Source of the DNA: CAZUMW01 sp964621615
GTDB taxonomy: Bacteria; Desulfobacterota; WTBG01; CAIYCZ01; CAIRTM01
Length of the DNA: 64,000 bases
Direction: 5' to 3'
Assembly: GCA_964621615.1 (NCBI GenBank)
Contig: CAZUMW010000008.1
Span: 62,001 to 126,000, forward strand
Each line of letters opens with the position of its first letter. Position 1 is the stretch's first letter. Both the position numbers and the translations under genes were made by a program. Shown here one piece after another: positions 49,510 to 59,342 of this stretch. The notes beneath the pieces are model-generated. The model was not told where the DNA came from and ran no database searches. It saw only the letters and a program-made list of their open reading frames with translations.

Positions 49510-49935
49510 ATGGGAAGAAGAAAGGCTCGAGAAATAGCCCTGCAGCTGCTCTATCAGTTTGAAATGAACGATATCGATCTTGAAAAGGGCCTTGTGCTGT
49601 ATTGGGACAACTACCGCCACCCGCCGGCTGTCCGTTCGTTTGCCGATTTCCTTGTGCGGGGAACACGCACGAATCAGCCCCATATAGACACCGTAATTGC
49701 AAAAACGGCAAAAAACTGGTCCTTTGAAAGAATCAGCCCTGTCGACAGAAACATTCTCCGGCTCGCGGTATATGAGATGCTTTTTTGTGAAGATATTCCC
49801 TACAAAGTCACCGTGAATGAGGCAATTGAACTGGGCAAAAAATTCGCCTCTGAAAAATCAAGCGCCTTTATCAACGGCATCCTCGATAATATTTTTGCCC
49901 AAAACCCCGATTTGCATAAGCAGGCCTCTGTATAA
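49510..49935 (+). CDS. nusB: Transcription antitermination factor NusB
   Basis: 141 aa, all-helical RNA-binding protein that with NusE binds boxA of rRNA leaders. It starts MGRRKAREIALQLLYQFEMND and has the core ISPVDRNILRLAVYEML and PYKVTVNEAIELGKKFASEKSSAFINGILDNI. It is the last gene of the rib block. Confidence 0.97.
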   Translation: MGRRKAREIALQLLYQFEMNDIDLEKGLVLYWDNYRHPPAVRSFADFLVRGTRTNQPHIDTVIAKTAKNWSFERISPVDRNILRLAVYEMLFCEDIPYKVTVNEAIELGKKFASEKSSAFINGILDNIFAQNPDLHKQASV

Positions 49936-50004
49936 TCATCCACCCCTTTCCATATGCAACGCTGTGATTATTATGTAAGAAAACAATAATCAGAAAACAC
50001 GCAT

Positions 50005-51255
50005 ATGTCTGAAGCACCCCCCAATTCTTCGCTGATTATTTTTGTTGTCGGCGCGATCATTGTCGTTAACATATTCATTAAATCCTGCTGTGAAAAATTG
50101 CGTATTCCCGCCCTTGTTGGATATATGGTTCTGGGGTTTCTGCTTGCAGCGGGAGATGCCCAGATCGGCCTGCTTTCCGCACAGAATCGTGATATATTGG
50201 TTTTTCTTGCAGATATCGGGGTTATCGCCCTGCTGTTTAGAATTGGGCTGGAGAGCAATATCCACGGGCTTATAAAACAGCTGCGAAGCGCAAGCATTAT
50301 CTGGGTCGTCAACGTTGCACTAAGCGGCCTCGCCGGGTTTGCAGCTGCATACTACCTTCTCCGACTTGAGCTCATTCCAAGCCTGTTCACCGGTATCGCA
50401 CTGACCGCCACAAGCGTGGGGATATCGGTTGCGGCATGGAAAGACGCAGGCCGCCTTTCTTCGCCTGAGGGCGAGCTGCTGCTGGATGTTGCCGAGCTTG
50501 ACGACATATCAAGCATTATGCTGATGGCGGTGCTGTTCGGAGTTGTTCCGGTGCTGCGCAGCGGCAGCAATGACGAATTGTTTGCACAGCTGCTTGTTCA
50601 AATCGGATTTATAGCCGCCAAGCTTATCTGCTTCGGCGCCATCTGCCTGCTTGCCGCCCGCTACCTCGAAAAAAAAATCACGGGATTCTTCGGAACCATG
50701 AACTCATACATCGAGCCCATGCTCACCGTCCTTGGCACAGGTTTCATAATAGCCGCTCTTGCGGGGTTCCTTGATTTTTCCCTTGCGATAGGAGCCTTTT
50801 TCGCCGGGCTTATTTTCAGCCTCGACAAAAGGGCGGTCAAAATTGATGCATCGTTTGACTCCCTCTATGAGCTGTTCGCTCCGTTCTTTTTTATCGGTAT
50901 AGGACTGCACATTGACCCTCATTCGCTGACAGCCGCTGGCGGAATCGGCCTGCTTCTTCTGGCAGCAGCGATTGTCGGCAAGGTTGCCGGCGTGGCAGCC
51001 CCCTGCCTGTTAAGCACGGGCGGAGCAGGCGCCGTAGTGCTTGGAATCAGCATGATTCCCCGCGCGGAAATCGCCATGGTCGTTATGCAGCGAGGCCTCG
51101 CTATGGGGGTCTGGGCGGTGCCGGGGGAGCTGTATTCGGCTATGGTACTCATTTGTGCCGTCACCTGTCTGGCATCACCCATTGTGGTGAAAAAATCAAT
51201 CAGCAGGCTGCCCTCATCCGGCAGCGCTGAGCCGAAAGGAGAACATAATGCCTGA
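50005..51255 (+). CDS. Cation:proton antiporter (CPA2 family)
   Basis: Polytopic membrane protein of 416 aa with 11-13 hydrophobic spans. Family features are LRIPALVGYMVLGFLLAAG in span 2, VIALLFRIGLESN, TATSVGISVAAWKDAG, DVAELDDISSIMLM (the paired acidic residues of the ion path) and LDFSLAIGAFFAGLIFS. The C-terminus ends in a short hydrophilic tail without a TrkA-N domain. The exchanged cation (Na+ or K+) cannot be read from the sequence. It overlaps the following glycosylase gene by 8 bp. Confidence 0.92.
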   Translation: MSEAPPNSSLIIFVVGAIIVVNIFIKSCCEKLRIPALVGYMVLGFLLAAGDAQIGLLSAQNRDILVFLADIGVIALLFRIGLESNIHGLIKQLRSASIIWVVNVALSGLAGFAAAYYLLRLELIPSLFTGIALTATSVGISVAAWKDAGRLSSPEGELLLDVAELDDISSIMLMAVLFGVVPVLRSGSNDELFAQLLVQIGFIAAKLICFGAICLLAARYLEKKITGFFGTMNSYIEPMLTVLGTGFIIAALAGFLDFSLAIGAFFAGLIFSLDKRAVKIDASFDSLYELFAPFFFIGIGLHIDPHSLTAAGGIGLLLLAAAIVGKVAGVAAPCLLSTGGAGAVVLGISMIPRAEIAMVVMQRGLAMGVWAVPGELYSAMVLICAVTCLASPIVVKKSISRLPSSGSAEPKGEHNA

Positions 51256-52039
51256 GCTGCCTGATGTGGAAATATTTAAACGATATGTACAGGCAACATC
51301 CCTGCACCAGAACATTAAAAGCGCAGAGGCACACAGCACGAAAGTGCTTAAAGACATTACCGCCGAACAGCTCAATTCCTCGCTCAGGGGGCACAGCTTT
51401 GAAGCGGCTCACCGCAGGGGAAAATATCTTTTTTTAACGCTGAACAATGCTGAAAAAACTCTGGTACTCCATTTCGGTATGACCGGCTTTCTGCACTATA
51501 TCCGGAAAAAAAGCGAGCCGCCGCGCCACGCACGTATTCGTTTCAATTTTGCGCACAGCCGTACGCTGTTTTACGTATGCTCACGGCAGCTGGGCTTTGT
51601 GACGATTGCCGATTCAATGGAAGGCTATCTGCAGCAGCTCAAGCTCGGGCCCGACGCATGGTCGGTAAAGCGCGGCACCTTTAACGATATCATGAAAAAA
51701 GCGGCCGGAGCGCTTAAGCCTTTTTTGATGAACCAGAAGAATATAGCCGGGCTTGGCAATATTTATGTCGATGAAATACTCTTTCACGCCGGGCTGCACC
51801 CGACCGGCAAGGCGCAAAATCTGACTGCTCAGGAGCGGGACGATCTGTACAGCACCATGCAGTCGGTGCTGCGCACAGCGGTACACTGCCATGCAGACCC
51901 CGAATCGTTTCCGGATTCCTATCTTTTGCCGAAAAGGAAAAAAAACGCCGAATGCCCGCGGTGCGAAAACACTATTCAAAAAATTTCGGTGGGAGGGCGC
52001 TCTGCGTATGTGTGTCCATCCTGCCAGCACGCTCCTTAG
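51248..52039 (+). CDS. Fpg/Nei-family DNA glycosylase
   Basis: Base-excision repair enzyme, 263 aa. The mature N-terminal Pro and Glu are in MPELPDVEIFKRYV, the catalytic Lys in AAHRRGKYLFLTL, the helix-two-turn-helix in FLMNQKNIAGLGNIYVDEILFHAGLHP, and a zinc finger at the end in CPRC ... VGGRSAYVCPSCQ. PELPDVE, instead of the PELPEVE of MutM, and several other differences put it outside the closest MutM group; the preferred lesion is uncertain. Confidence 0.9.
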   Translation: MPELPDVEIFKRYVQATSLHQNIKSAEAHSTKVLKDITAEQLNSSLRGHSFEAAHRRGKYLFLTLNNAEKTLVLHFGMTGFLHYIRKKSEPPRHARIRFNFAHSRTLFYVCSRQLGFVTIADSMEGYLQQLKLGPDAWSVKRGTFNDIMKKAAGALKPFLMNQKNIAGLGNIYVDEILFHAGLHPTGKAQNLTAQERDDLYSTMQSVLRTAVHCHADPESFPDSYLLPKRKKNAECPRCENTIQKISVGGRSAYVCPSCQHAP

Positions 52040-52052
52040 CCTCTCTCACATG

Positions 52053-53948
52053 TCAGCTGCCGGAAGCCTCCTCCTGCTGCCGCCGGGCTGCATCAAGCAC
52101 GTCGTCTATGTCATCCTGCTCCAGCGTTTCGCGCTCAAGAAGGGCCTGTGCAAGAGCGTTCAGCTCGGCCCGGTGGTGCGAGAGAATATCAAATGCCTTT
52201 TGTTCCATTGTGCTGATAAGGCTCCGTATCTCCTCGTCGATATGCTGTGCGGTCCGCTCGCTGAACTGCTTCGGCTCGGTCATCTCCCGACCAAGAAACG
52301 GATGAGCCCCCCCCTGATGAAACGTAACCGGCCCCAGCTTTTCGCTCATACCCCAGTTACAGATCATGCGGCGGGCAAGCTTGGTCGCGTTTTCAAGATC
52401 GTTGCTTGCGCCGGTGGTGACCTCGCTGAACATTATCTTCTCTGCTGACCGCCCGCCGAGCATTATGGCAATGCGGTGCTGCAGGTATTCTTTGCCCAGG
52501 TTGTGGCGGTCTTCATCGGGAATTTGTTCGGTTACGCCAAGCGACCGGCTGCGGGGAATAATGGTTACCTTTTTCAGCGGGTCGGTCCGGCGAAGCAGTT
52601 TTGCAACAAGCGTGTGGCCGGCCTCGTGATAGGCCACAATCCTCTTTTCCTCTTCGTTAAACACGTTTTCGCGCTTCAGCCCGAGCATAAGCTTGTCGAT
52701 GCTGTCTTCAAAATCGTCCATTTCAACCTGTTTTTTGCTCTTCCGCGCGGCAAGAAGCGCAGCTTCGTTGGCAAGGTTCTGCAGATCGGCGCCGGAAAAG
52801 CCGACGGTCATCTTTGCGATATCTCCGAGCTGTATCCCGTCAGCCAGGGGAATATTTTCTGTGTGAATCTTCAGAATTTCCTCGCGCTCATCCTTGTGCG
52901 GCAGCTCAAGGACCACACGCCGGTCAAAGCGGCCGGGCCGCAAAAGCGCCGGGTCAAGCACGTCGGGCCTGTTTGTAGCGGCTATCACCACAATCGATTC
53001 ACGGGGGGAAAAGCCGTCCATCTCGGACAAAATCTGATTCAGCGTCTGCTCGCGCTCATCATGCCCGCCGCCGACACCTGTGCCCCGGACGCGACCTATA
53101 GAATCTATTTCGTCGATAAAAATAATTGCGGGGGCGTTCTGCTTTGCGCTGCTGAACATGTCGCGCACGCGCGAGGCCCCAACCCCGACGAACATTTCAA
53201 CAAATTCCGACCCGCTTATGATATAAAAAGGAACGCGGGCCTCTCCGGCGACAGCCCTCGCAAGAAGCGTTTTCCCGGTACCCGGCGGGCCAACCAGAAG
53301 CATTCCCTTCGGAAGCGTTCCCCCAAGGGAGTTGAATTTCCGGGGATCCTTTAAATACTCAACCACCTCCGTGAGCTCTTTTTTGGCGCTGCGCGCTCCG
53401 GCAACATCATCAAAGGTTATATCCTGATCGGTTTTCTGGTACAGCTTTGCCTTTGATTTCCCGAAGCCGAACATCCCCCCGCCAGGCCCGCCGCCGCCCA
53501 TGCGCTGCTGCATTTTCCTGCTGCCGTAAATAAAAAGGCCGATTATCAGAACCCAGGGGAGCACGTTCAGCAGCAGCAGCCCGAACCACGACTTTGTCTC
53601 AGGGGTTACGTGTACGATAACGTCATTTTGTTCGAGAAGATCAAGAAGCTCCCGGTCATCAACCGGCGGGATGGCTGTCCTGAAGCGTTCATATGAAGCG
53701 GCATCATTTCCTGAGCCTTTTTTTACCGCATCCTTAAAGGAGCCGGTAACGCGCTGTCCCTTTATGGTTATTTCAGCTATAGAGCCCTCTGAGATTTTTT
53801 GTTTAAAATCGGAATACGGCAGCGCTAAGCGCCTGGGCTGATTATATACATAATAATACCCCAGCGCCGCGGTCAGGACCAAAACCCATATAATGGTGGA
53901 AATTTTATACTGCCTTCCCGGGTTCTGCTGCTGATTCTGCTCAGTCAT
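52053..53948 (-). CDS. ftsH: ATP-dependent zinc metalloprotease FtsH
   Basis: Membrane-bound AAA+ protease, 631 aa. Two N-terminal spans (about 18-34 and 122-141) flank a periplasmic domain. Walker A GPPGTGKT (220-227), Walker B AIIFIDEID (about 274), SRH block LDPALLRPGRFDR and zinc site HEAGH (441-445) are intact. It is single in the minus direction; the upstream 175 bp contain a small CCGCC/GGCGG hairpin near 53980 but no clear promoter. Confidence 0.97.
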   Translation of the reverse strand: MTEQNQQQNPGRQYKISTIIWVLVLTAALGYYYVYNQPRRLALPYSDFKQKISEGSIAEITIKGQRVTGSFKDAVKKGSGNDAASYERFRTAIPPVDDRELLDLLEQNDVIVHVTPETKSWFGLLLLNVLPWVLIIGLFIYGSRKMQQRMGGGGPGGGMFGFGKSKAKLYQKTDQDITFDDVAGARSAKKELTEVVEYLKDPRKFNSLGGTLPKGMLLVGPPGTGKTLLARAVAGEARVPFYIISGSEFVEMFVGVGASRVRDMFSSAKQNAPAIIFIDEIDSIGRVRGTGVGGGHDEREQTLNQILSEMDGFSPRESIVVIAATNRPDVLDPALLRPGRFDRRVVLELPHKDEREEILKIHTENIPLADGIQLGDIAKMTVGFSGADLQNLANEAALLAARKSKKQVEMDDFEDSIDKLMLGLKRENVFNEEEKRIVAYHEAGHTLVAKLLRRTDPLKKVTIIPRSRSLGVTEQIPDEDRHNLGKEYLQHRIAIMLGGRSAEKIMFSEVTTGASNDLENATKLARRMICNWGMSEKLGPVTFHQGGAHPFLGREMTEPKQFSERTAQHIDEEIRSLISTMEQKAFDILSHHRAELNALAQALLERETLEQDDIDDVLDAARRQQEEASGS

Positions 53949-54123
53949 GTTCGAGTACCCTTTCAGCAGTACGCAGTACGAGAGGAACCGCCTGCCGGCG
54001 GCTTAGTAGAAGCCCGGCGCGAGCGACGCGTAAAAACCTACACCGGCAGCCGGGCCGGAAACCGCCCGCTGGAGCCGCTGTGCTGCTCAGCGCGGCGTTA
54101 CGAGAACCTGCACTGTGAAGCCG

Positions 54124-55512
54124 CTACGGTCGGCTTTTCATGAACGTCTTCAAGGCATCAAACTTCCTGAAATTTCTCATCTTCTGCAGCGCCTTGGCTT
54201 CTATTTGACGAATCCGCTCCTTGGTAATACCGAACTGATTGCTGATTTCCTCGAGCGTATACTCATTGTTCACACCGATGCCGAACCGCAGGCGAAGAAT
54301 CTTCTCCTCACGCGGGCTCAGCTCGCGCAGCGCTTCATCGGCGATGGTATGCAGCTGGGAAAGCGACACTTCATCAATAATTGACGCCGCCAGGGGATTG
54401 GTAATAAAATCCATCAGCACAGATTGACCGTCTCCGACAGGGGTCTCCAGGGAAAGTGATTCATGTCTGGACTGCAGCAGGCTGTCGACCTTGTCGCTGC
54501 TCAGCCCGGTATCCCGTGCAATTTCCTGTGACGAGGCTTTTGCACCCTTTTTCTTGGTAATCTTGTGGGCGCTTCTGATAACCTTGTTCAGCTTCTCATG
54601 AATGTGCACAGGAATGCGGATAGTGGATGTTTTTTCATTAATGTAGCGTGCAATGCTTTGCTGAATCCACCATGTAGCGTACGTGCTGAGCCGGTTGCCC
54701 ATGCGATAGTCAAATTTTTCCACGGCCCGAATGAGCCCGATATTGCCTTCCTGAATCAGATCAGACAGAGGCAAACCGCTTTTGACATATTTTTTAGCTA
54801 TTTTTATCACCAGCCGCAGGTTACACTTGACAAGCGTGTTTTTGGCCCCGGCTACTCGTTTTTCCGTCTTTTTGAGCTCCCCGAGTATAAAGCCTGTTTC
54901 TTTGAAAAACGCCGCCTGCCTGCCCCTGTCAGGTTTTAGATACCGCTTCAGAGCTGACTGCAGCTTCGGGCCGGCCATGGGGGCAACATCAACAGCGCCG
55001 ACAACGGCATCCAGCTCGCCGGCATACCGCGCTCTTCTTCGCTGCAGCGTTCTTTTGCTTACCGCTGCCCTGGAGGGGCTTTCGAGCGCCCGCTCAACGG
55101 CGCGTATTTCTCCCGTCAGGGCATCAGCACGCTGCGCGCTCTCAACAAAATGAGCAACGCATTCCAGATGCGGATCGGCAGCCGCCTCCTCACGAAGGCG
55201 CGCAAGCTTTTTCTGAGTCAGAACACGTCGATCTGTCATGCGGGACAACAAAACAAGCCAATCCTTAATCAGCTCGTCAACGCACTGCCGCGCCTCAAAT
55301 ATCTCACGGGCCACACGCTGCTCTTCGTCTGCCGTCAATATGGGATATTTTGGCAGCTCTTTCAGGTACGCCGTCATCGCGTCTGTGCTTTCACCCAAAG
55401 CGTTTCGCGTGTTTTTAACTTTTTTATCACGGCTGTCCGCATGGGAATGGTGATCTTCTCGGTATTGTTCCCGGGGCATAGGCTGCTGTTTTCTGGTTGC
55501 TTCAAGTAACAT
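54124..55512 (-). CDS. Sigma-70 family RNA polymerase sigma factor (group 1/2)
   Basis: 462 aa. Region 1.2 begins DAMTAYLKELPKYPILTADEE (about residue 44), then an Arg/Ala-rich non-conserved insert of roughly 130 residues, region 2 (LVIKIAKKYVKSGLPLSDLIQEGNIGL; STYATWWIQQSIARYINEKTSTIRIPVHI), region 3 and region 4 with the helix-turn-helix NNEYTLEEISNQFGITKERIRQIEAKALQKMR. Region 1.1 is absent. It is not next to dnaG, so a group 2 (RpoS-like) factor is more likely than the housekeeping RpoD, but this cannot be settled here. Confidence 0.9.
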   Translation of the reverse strand: MLLEATRKQQPMPREQYREDHHSHADSRDKKVKNTRNALGESTDAMTAYLKELPKYPILTADEEQRVAREIFEARQCVDELIKDWLVLLSRMTDRRVLTQKKLARLREEAAADPHLECVAHFVESAQRADALTGEIRAVERALESPSRAAVSKRTLQRRRARYAGELDAVVGAVDVAPMAGPKLQSALKRYLKPDRGRQAAFFKETGFILGELKKTEKRVAGAKNTLVKCNLRLVIKIAKKYVKSGLPLSDLIQEGNIGLIRAVEKFDYRMGNRLSTYATWWIQQSIARYINEKTSTIRIPVHIHEKLNKVIRSAHKITKKKGAKASSQEIARDTGLSSDKVDSLLQSRHESLSLETPVGDGQSVLMDFITNPLAASIIDEVSLSQLHTIADEALRELSPREEKILRLRFGIGVNNEYTLEEISNQFGITKERIRQIEAKALQKMRNFRKFDALKTFMKSRP

Positions 55513-55595
55513 AGTTTAAATCTAATGAGTTAAAAGAAATTATAAATTATTATATTAAATTACCGTCGTTGCCATACTCTGCGCTTACGTTATAG

Positions 55596-55624
55596 AAGAT
55601 AATCACTCAACCGTGATATGTCAA
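55596..55624 (-). promoter_or_regulatory. Sigma-70 promoter of the sigma factor gene
   Basis: Minus strand TTGACA (55624-55619), 17-bp spacer, TATCTT (55601-55596). Transcription would begin about 77 nt before the start codon at 55512. The rest of the 279-bp gap to the glycosyltransferase is AT-rich and shows no gene. Confidence 0.65.
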
Positions 55625-55791
55625 TTTGTCACACACGGCGAATAATATCACGCCTGCTTATGATCGCGATAAAAGGTGACCGTCAATAAGGACATGCAGG
55701 AGTAAGCAAAAGGTATTCCAGGCAAGAAATATATGGATAACGCCACCGGAATATTTTATTTAAGCAACTATACATATTTAGCATATAAATA

Positions 55792-57063
55792 TCATTTTTG
55801 CAACGGGCCTACCGATTCGGCTGTGGCTTTTGTTTTAGTGGCAAGCAGCTCCCACTCAACCCTGATCCGCCGTTTTGCCTCCTCCCACAGATTGCTCTCT
55901 GATTCGCGGTAACCGGAGCCGGCGGCGGCAGCGTCGGCATAAATGCTTAATGCTTTATCGGCGCACCGCTCTATGGAAAAGCTGCGTGCGGTCTCCTCAG
56001 CGTGTTTGCTCAGCTGCGCTCTTGCCGTATCATCCATTCGCGCAATCCATAGCAGCGCATCGACAAAGCGGTCCTTGTTTTCCTGCGGAAGCAGGCAGCC
56101 GTTATACCCGTCGCGGACAACCTCCCTGACGCCCGGAGCATCTACGGCCACAACCGGCAAGCCCGCCGCCATCGCTTCGGTAAGCACAATGCCCTGCGTT
56201 TCCGACTGGGAGGCAAACACAAAAACGTCGGCGGCGTGATAGGCGTCGACAAGGCGCTGCCCCTCAAGGGTGCCGAAGGCATGCACCCGGCTTTCCATGC
56301 CGTTTTCCGCGAACAGCCTTTTCACATCCTCCTCCGAGGGACCCGTGCCGATAAGGAAAAAACGCGCCCGATCATAGCGCCTGCAAAGCGATATAATCGC
56401 TTCAGCAAGGAATCCCACGTTTTTTTCAGGTGAAACGCGGCTGACAAATCCGAGCACAAAATCATCCGGATCCACTCCGGCGTGCTGCCTGAATGATGTG
56501 CCGTCGCCGCCTGTGAAGCGATCGCAATATATGCCGGTGGGTACAATGTCAACAGGGGTGTGCACGCCGCGCTCGCTCAGCACCCGTGCAACGCTTTCGC
56601 TCGGCGCAATAACCCGGTCGCACAGGTTGGCATATTCGGTGGTAAGCGAAACGACAAACCGCTTGAGCGCCGGGGAATCTCCCGGCACATAGTGGGTATA
56701 GCGCTCATAAAAAGTATGGAAGGTGTAGACAATCGGCACGTTAAACGCTGCGGAGACCCGAAGGGCGGTATCTCCGATCAAAAAAGGGTGGTGCGAGTGA
56801 ACGACATCGGGCTTAAAATCTTTAAGCGCCCCGGACAGAACCCCGGGAATCGGCAGGCGGACAGAGAAATCGGTCCCGTTGAAATTACAAATCGCCGGAA
56901 CCCGTATAACTCCGTGCTCGCGCTCCGGCCGGCCGGGCTGCTCAGGTGCAACGATAGCAACAGAGTGGCCCCGCCTGCGATACATATCTGTGTACATTTC
57001 CACCGACCGCTCGACACCTCCCACAAACGGCGTGAACGTATTGGTCATCATTACAATATTCAT
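55792..57063 (-). CDS. Glycosyltransferase family 4 protein
   Basis: GT-B fold retaining glycosyltransferase, 423 aa. N-terminal TNTFTPFVGGVERSVEMYTDMYRRRGHSV is the acceptor-side Gly loop; VHSHHPFLIGDTALR, IVYTFHTFYERY and VIAPSESVARVL follow; the donor domain has FVSRVSPEKNVGFLAEA and FVFASQSETQGIVLTEAMAAGLPVVAV with the E-x7-E motif. It resembles 1,2-diacylglycerol glucosyltransferases and similar enzymes. It overlaps the upstream 760-codon gene by 4 bp (ATGA), so they are a functional pair. Confidence 0.9.
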   Translation of the reverse strand: MNIVMMTNTFTPFVGGVERSVEMYTDMYRRRGHSVAIVAPEQPGRPEREHGVIRVPAICNFNGTDFSVRLPIPGVLSGALKDFKPDVVHSHHPFLIGDTALRVSAAFNVPIVYTFHTFYERYTHYVPGDSPALKRFVVSLTTEYANLCDRVIAPSESVARVLSERGVHTPVDIVPTGIYCDRFTGGDGTSFRQHAGVDPDDFVLGFVSRVSPEKNVGFLAEAIISLCRRYDRARFFLIGTGPSEEDVKRLFAENGMESRVHAFGTLEGQRLVDAYHAADVFVFASQSETQGIVLTEAMAAGLPVVAVDAPGVREVVRDGYNGCLLPQENKDRFVDALLWIARMDDTARAQLSKHAEETARSFSIERCADKALSIYADAAAAGSGYRESESNLWEEAKRRIRVEWELLATKTKATAESVGPLQK

Positions 57064-59342
57064 TGCACCTCCTTTGCTGGGGAAAAAATATATTGGGACT
57101 GCGATCCGGACACCTCCGCAGCTTCCGAGCCGGGGGGCCTTATTGCCAGTAACGGAGCCCTGCCGGAATGCCAGGAGCCATCCCAGGAAACAGCTGCTCT
57201 GCGCCCGTCTGATTCAACATTCACCGCCACTGTACCAAACGATGTCGGCGCCGGGCCGAAAGAAATGGACGCTCCCTTTTTGAGCCACCGGGGATTCACT
57301 CCCGAGCACAACACAAGCTTCCGGCCATAGCCCTCTTCGCGGACAAAGCAGTTTCTGAGCATCAGCACCCATTCTGCCGCTGCCCACACGTGCTGACCGT
57401 CGCCCATGCAGCCTGAGCCCAGCTGAGGGTGGATCGCTTCCGGCCACTGCCCGGTGGGGGAGGCAAGCCGGGCAATAGATTCCATAAGCGAAAAAAAGCG
57501 CGTGTCTCCGCCTCTCAGCAGCGTCTGCGCAATATGCAGCGTCAGATACGGATTTATGCCTGAATGGATAATATCATGAAAAAACGCACCGTTGATAATA
57601 CAGTTCCGCAAAAGATAATCTGCAGTATTGCTCACCCGCACATCTTCCGGCGCATACAGCTGTAGCGGATAGCTTGCCACCAGCGAGCCTACAGCACCGC
57701 TGTCCATCCGGCGGTACGGGGACGCGGGCACGGCCTCTGATGAAAGGCGCCGGGAAACGTGCTCCAGGCTGCTGTCGATAGCGTTCAGCAGCTGCTGTGC
57801 GCGGTCGGCGAAATGAGCCGCAATAGTGTTTCTGCCAAGCCGGTCAAGCACCCGCGCCGCAGCCCGGAGCCCTGCAGCGCTCCAGAAATCATCCCAGTAA
57901 TAATAATCATTAGGGCCAAGATGCTCTGCGCTGAATCCGGGGGGGAGCAGGCCCCCGTGCGGCGACCCGTTTGCTGCAGTCAGCTTTTTTACAATCCAGG
58001 ATGCACCCTTCAAAACAGGATCCAGCCACTTTTTCGGGGGCGAAGCGCCGGTTATGTCACAGTACCGGTTCATGGTCCAGAGGACCTGGCCGTTTGAGTC
58101 CCACTCTCCTTCCTGAGACATGAAATAGCCGGCAGCTGTCTGCGCATCTATACATCGATCGATCACCTTAGCTGCCCGATCAAAAAGCCCGGCGCACAGC
58201 AGCGCGTGAGCGATCATCGCGGCATCGCGAATCCAGAATCTTTTATACGTAAACGGGCCGGCATATATATCCTGCGCCGTATGCAGCAGCAGGGTCCGCA
58301 CAGCGGCATCATACAGAACCTGAAAACGCACATCGGGAACCGATGCGCGGCAGGCACCGCTCAGGCTTTTGTGCCAGCAGCTCTGTGCACCGGATGATAT
58401 CGGTTCCGGACGGGAAAGCGCGGCTCCCTTTGTTAGCGGTATTGTAAGGTATATCCTGCGCCCGCTGTCAGGGGTAAGCTTAAAAAGCGCAGCCCCGGTG
58501 GCTAGCCCCACGCTGCAGGATATTCCTTCGCGGTGCTGTATGGTGTTGCTGACAATATGCCGGAACACATCCCCGTCATGATAGCGGGAAAAAGCCTGAT
58601 CATCAGGGGCGCTGCTGAAAAAAAGGCGTCCCTTTTTGTTAACCGTCCAGGCGGTCCGGTCAGCATCAATTGAAATATCATGGATAAAGCTGATGCCCTC
58701 CGGATTGCAGGGGCGGACCGACAGCACCATCCAGGCGTAGCCCGGGGATCTCGCATCAACCGTAAGCAGGCATTGGCGCTCTTCAGGGCCGCCCACAACC
58801 TGAACCTCGCTTGTGAGCATCAGCCCGTTTTCTTCACACCGGGTCTCAACGCGGAGATTGTCATCGCAGCTGAGCTTCTGCTCTGCTGCGCGCTGGCGTG
58901 AAGGTATGCAAGAGCGGTCGGGGGGGCACACCACCCAGCAGTCGATCGACCAGCTGTCATAAAACGGCATAACCAGGCCGCGCGGATCGACGATCGGCGT
59001 TTCAGGGGAATCGGGGACTCCCACGGCAGTCCAGTTCCGGTGGGTCAGGTTTATATGTGTCAGCGAAAACGCCCGCGGTATAAATGACCGGCTTGAGGGG
59101 TCAAACTGCCGGTGCACCCAGTACGGCCATATCCAGTCAAGATTGTGCTGTATGGCCTGACTGTTGATGAGCCCCCGCGCATGCAAAACGGCGCCGGCGC
59201 GGAGGAGCTCGGCGGGCACCAGCACTTCTGCGGGCTGCGCAAACCGGTTCAGCTGGCTCAGCAGGCCGATCGGGTCCCCGAACCCCTGCGCACGGGCAAA
59301 GCGCTTAACCATAAAACGCCACGGCAGCCATTTAAGCCACAT
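57060..59342 (-). CDS. Six-hairpin glycosidase-like protein, 760 aa
   Basis: Large cytoplasmic protein without signal peptide. The second half (about residues 350-680) has the (alpha/alpha)6-toroid features of trehalase, GH15 or GH63-type hydrolases: YKRFWIRDAAMIAHALLCAG, GEWDSNGQVLWTMNRYCDITG, YYYWDDFWSAAGLRAAARVLDRLG and SPTGQWPEAIHPQLGSGCMGDGQHVWAAAEW, with probable acidic catalytic residues in RDAAM and WPEAIHP. The N-terminal part is beta-rich. Linkage specificity is unknown. It is translationally coupled to the glycosyltransferase, so it may trim or check that enzyme's product. Confidence 0.75.
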   Translation of the reverse strand: MWLKWLPWRFMVKRFARAQGFGDPIGLLSQLNRFAQPAEVLVPAELLRAGAVLHARGLINSQAIQHNLDWIWPYWVHRQFDPSSRSFIPRAFSLTHINLTHRNWTAVGVPDSPETPIVDPRGLVMPFYDSWSIDCWVVCPPDRSCIPSRQRAAEQKLSCDDNLRVETRCEENGLMLTSEVQVVGGPEERQCLLTVDARSPGYAWMVLSVRPCNPEGISFIHDISIDADRTAWTVNKKGRLFFSSAPDDQAFSRYHDGDVFRHIVSNTIQHREGISCSVGLATGAALFKLTPDSGRRIYLTIPLTKGAALSRPEPISSGAQSCWHKSLSGACRASVPDVRFQVLYDAAVRTLLLHTAQDIYAGPFTYKRFWIRDAAMIAHALLCAGLFDRAAKVIDRCIDAQTAAGYFMSQEGEWDSNGQVLWTMNRYCDITGASPPKKWLDPVLKGASWIVKKLTAANGSPHGGLLPPGFSAEHLGPNDYYYWDDFWSAAGLRAAARVLDRLGRNTIAAHFADRAQQLLNAIDSSLEHVSRRLSSEAVPASPYRRMDSGAVGSLVASYPLQLYAPEDVRVSNTADYLLRNCIINGAFFHDIIHSGINPYLTLHIAQTLLRGGDTRFFSLMESIARLASPTGQWPEAIHPQLGSGCMGDGQHVWAAAEWVLMLRNCFVREEGYGRKLVLCSGVNPRWLKKGASISFGPAPTSFGTVAVNVESDGRRAAVSWDGSWHSGRAPLLAIRPPGSEAAEVSGSQSQYIFSPAKEVQ

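Noticed and set aside
53949..54123. tRNA or small gene in the G+C-rich gap between ftsH and the sigma factor gene
   Set aside because: No T-arm GTTCGAATC-type motif or cloverleaf, and no open frame with a ribosome site; only a short CCGCC/GGCGG hairpin.
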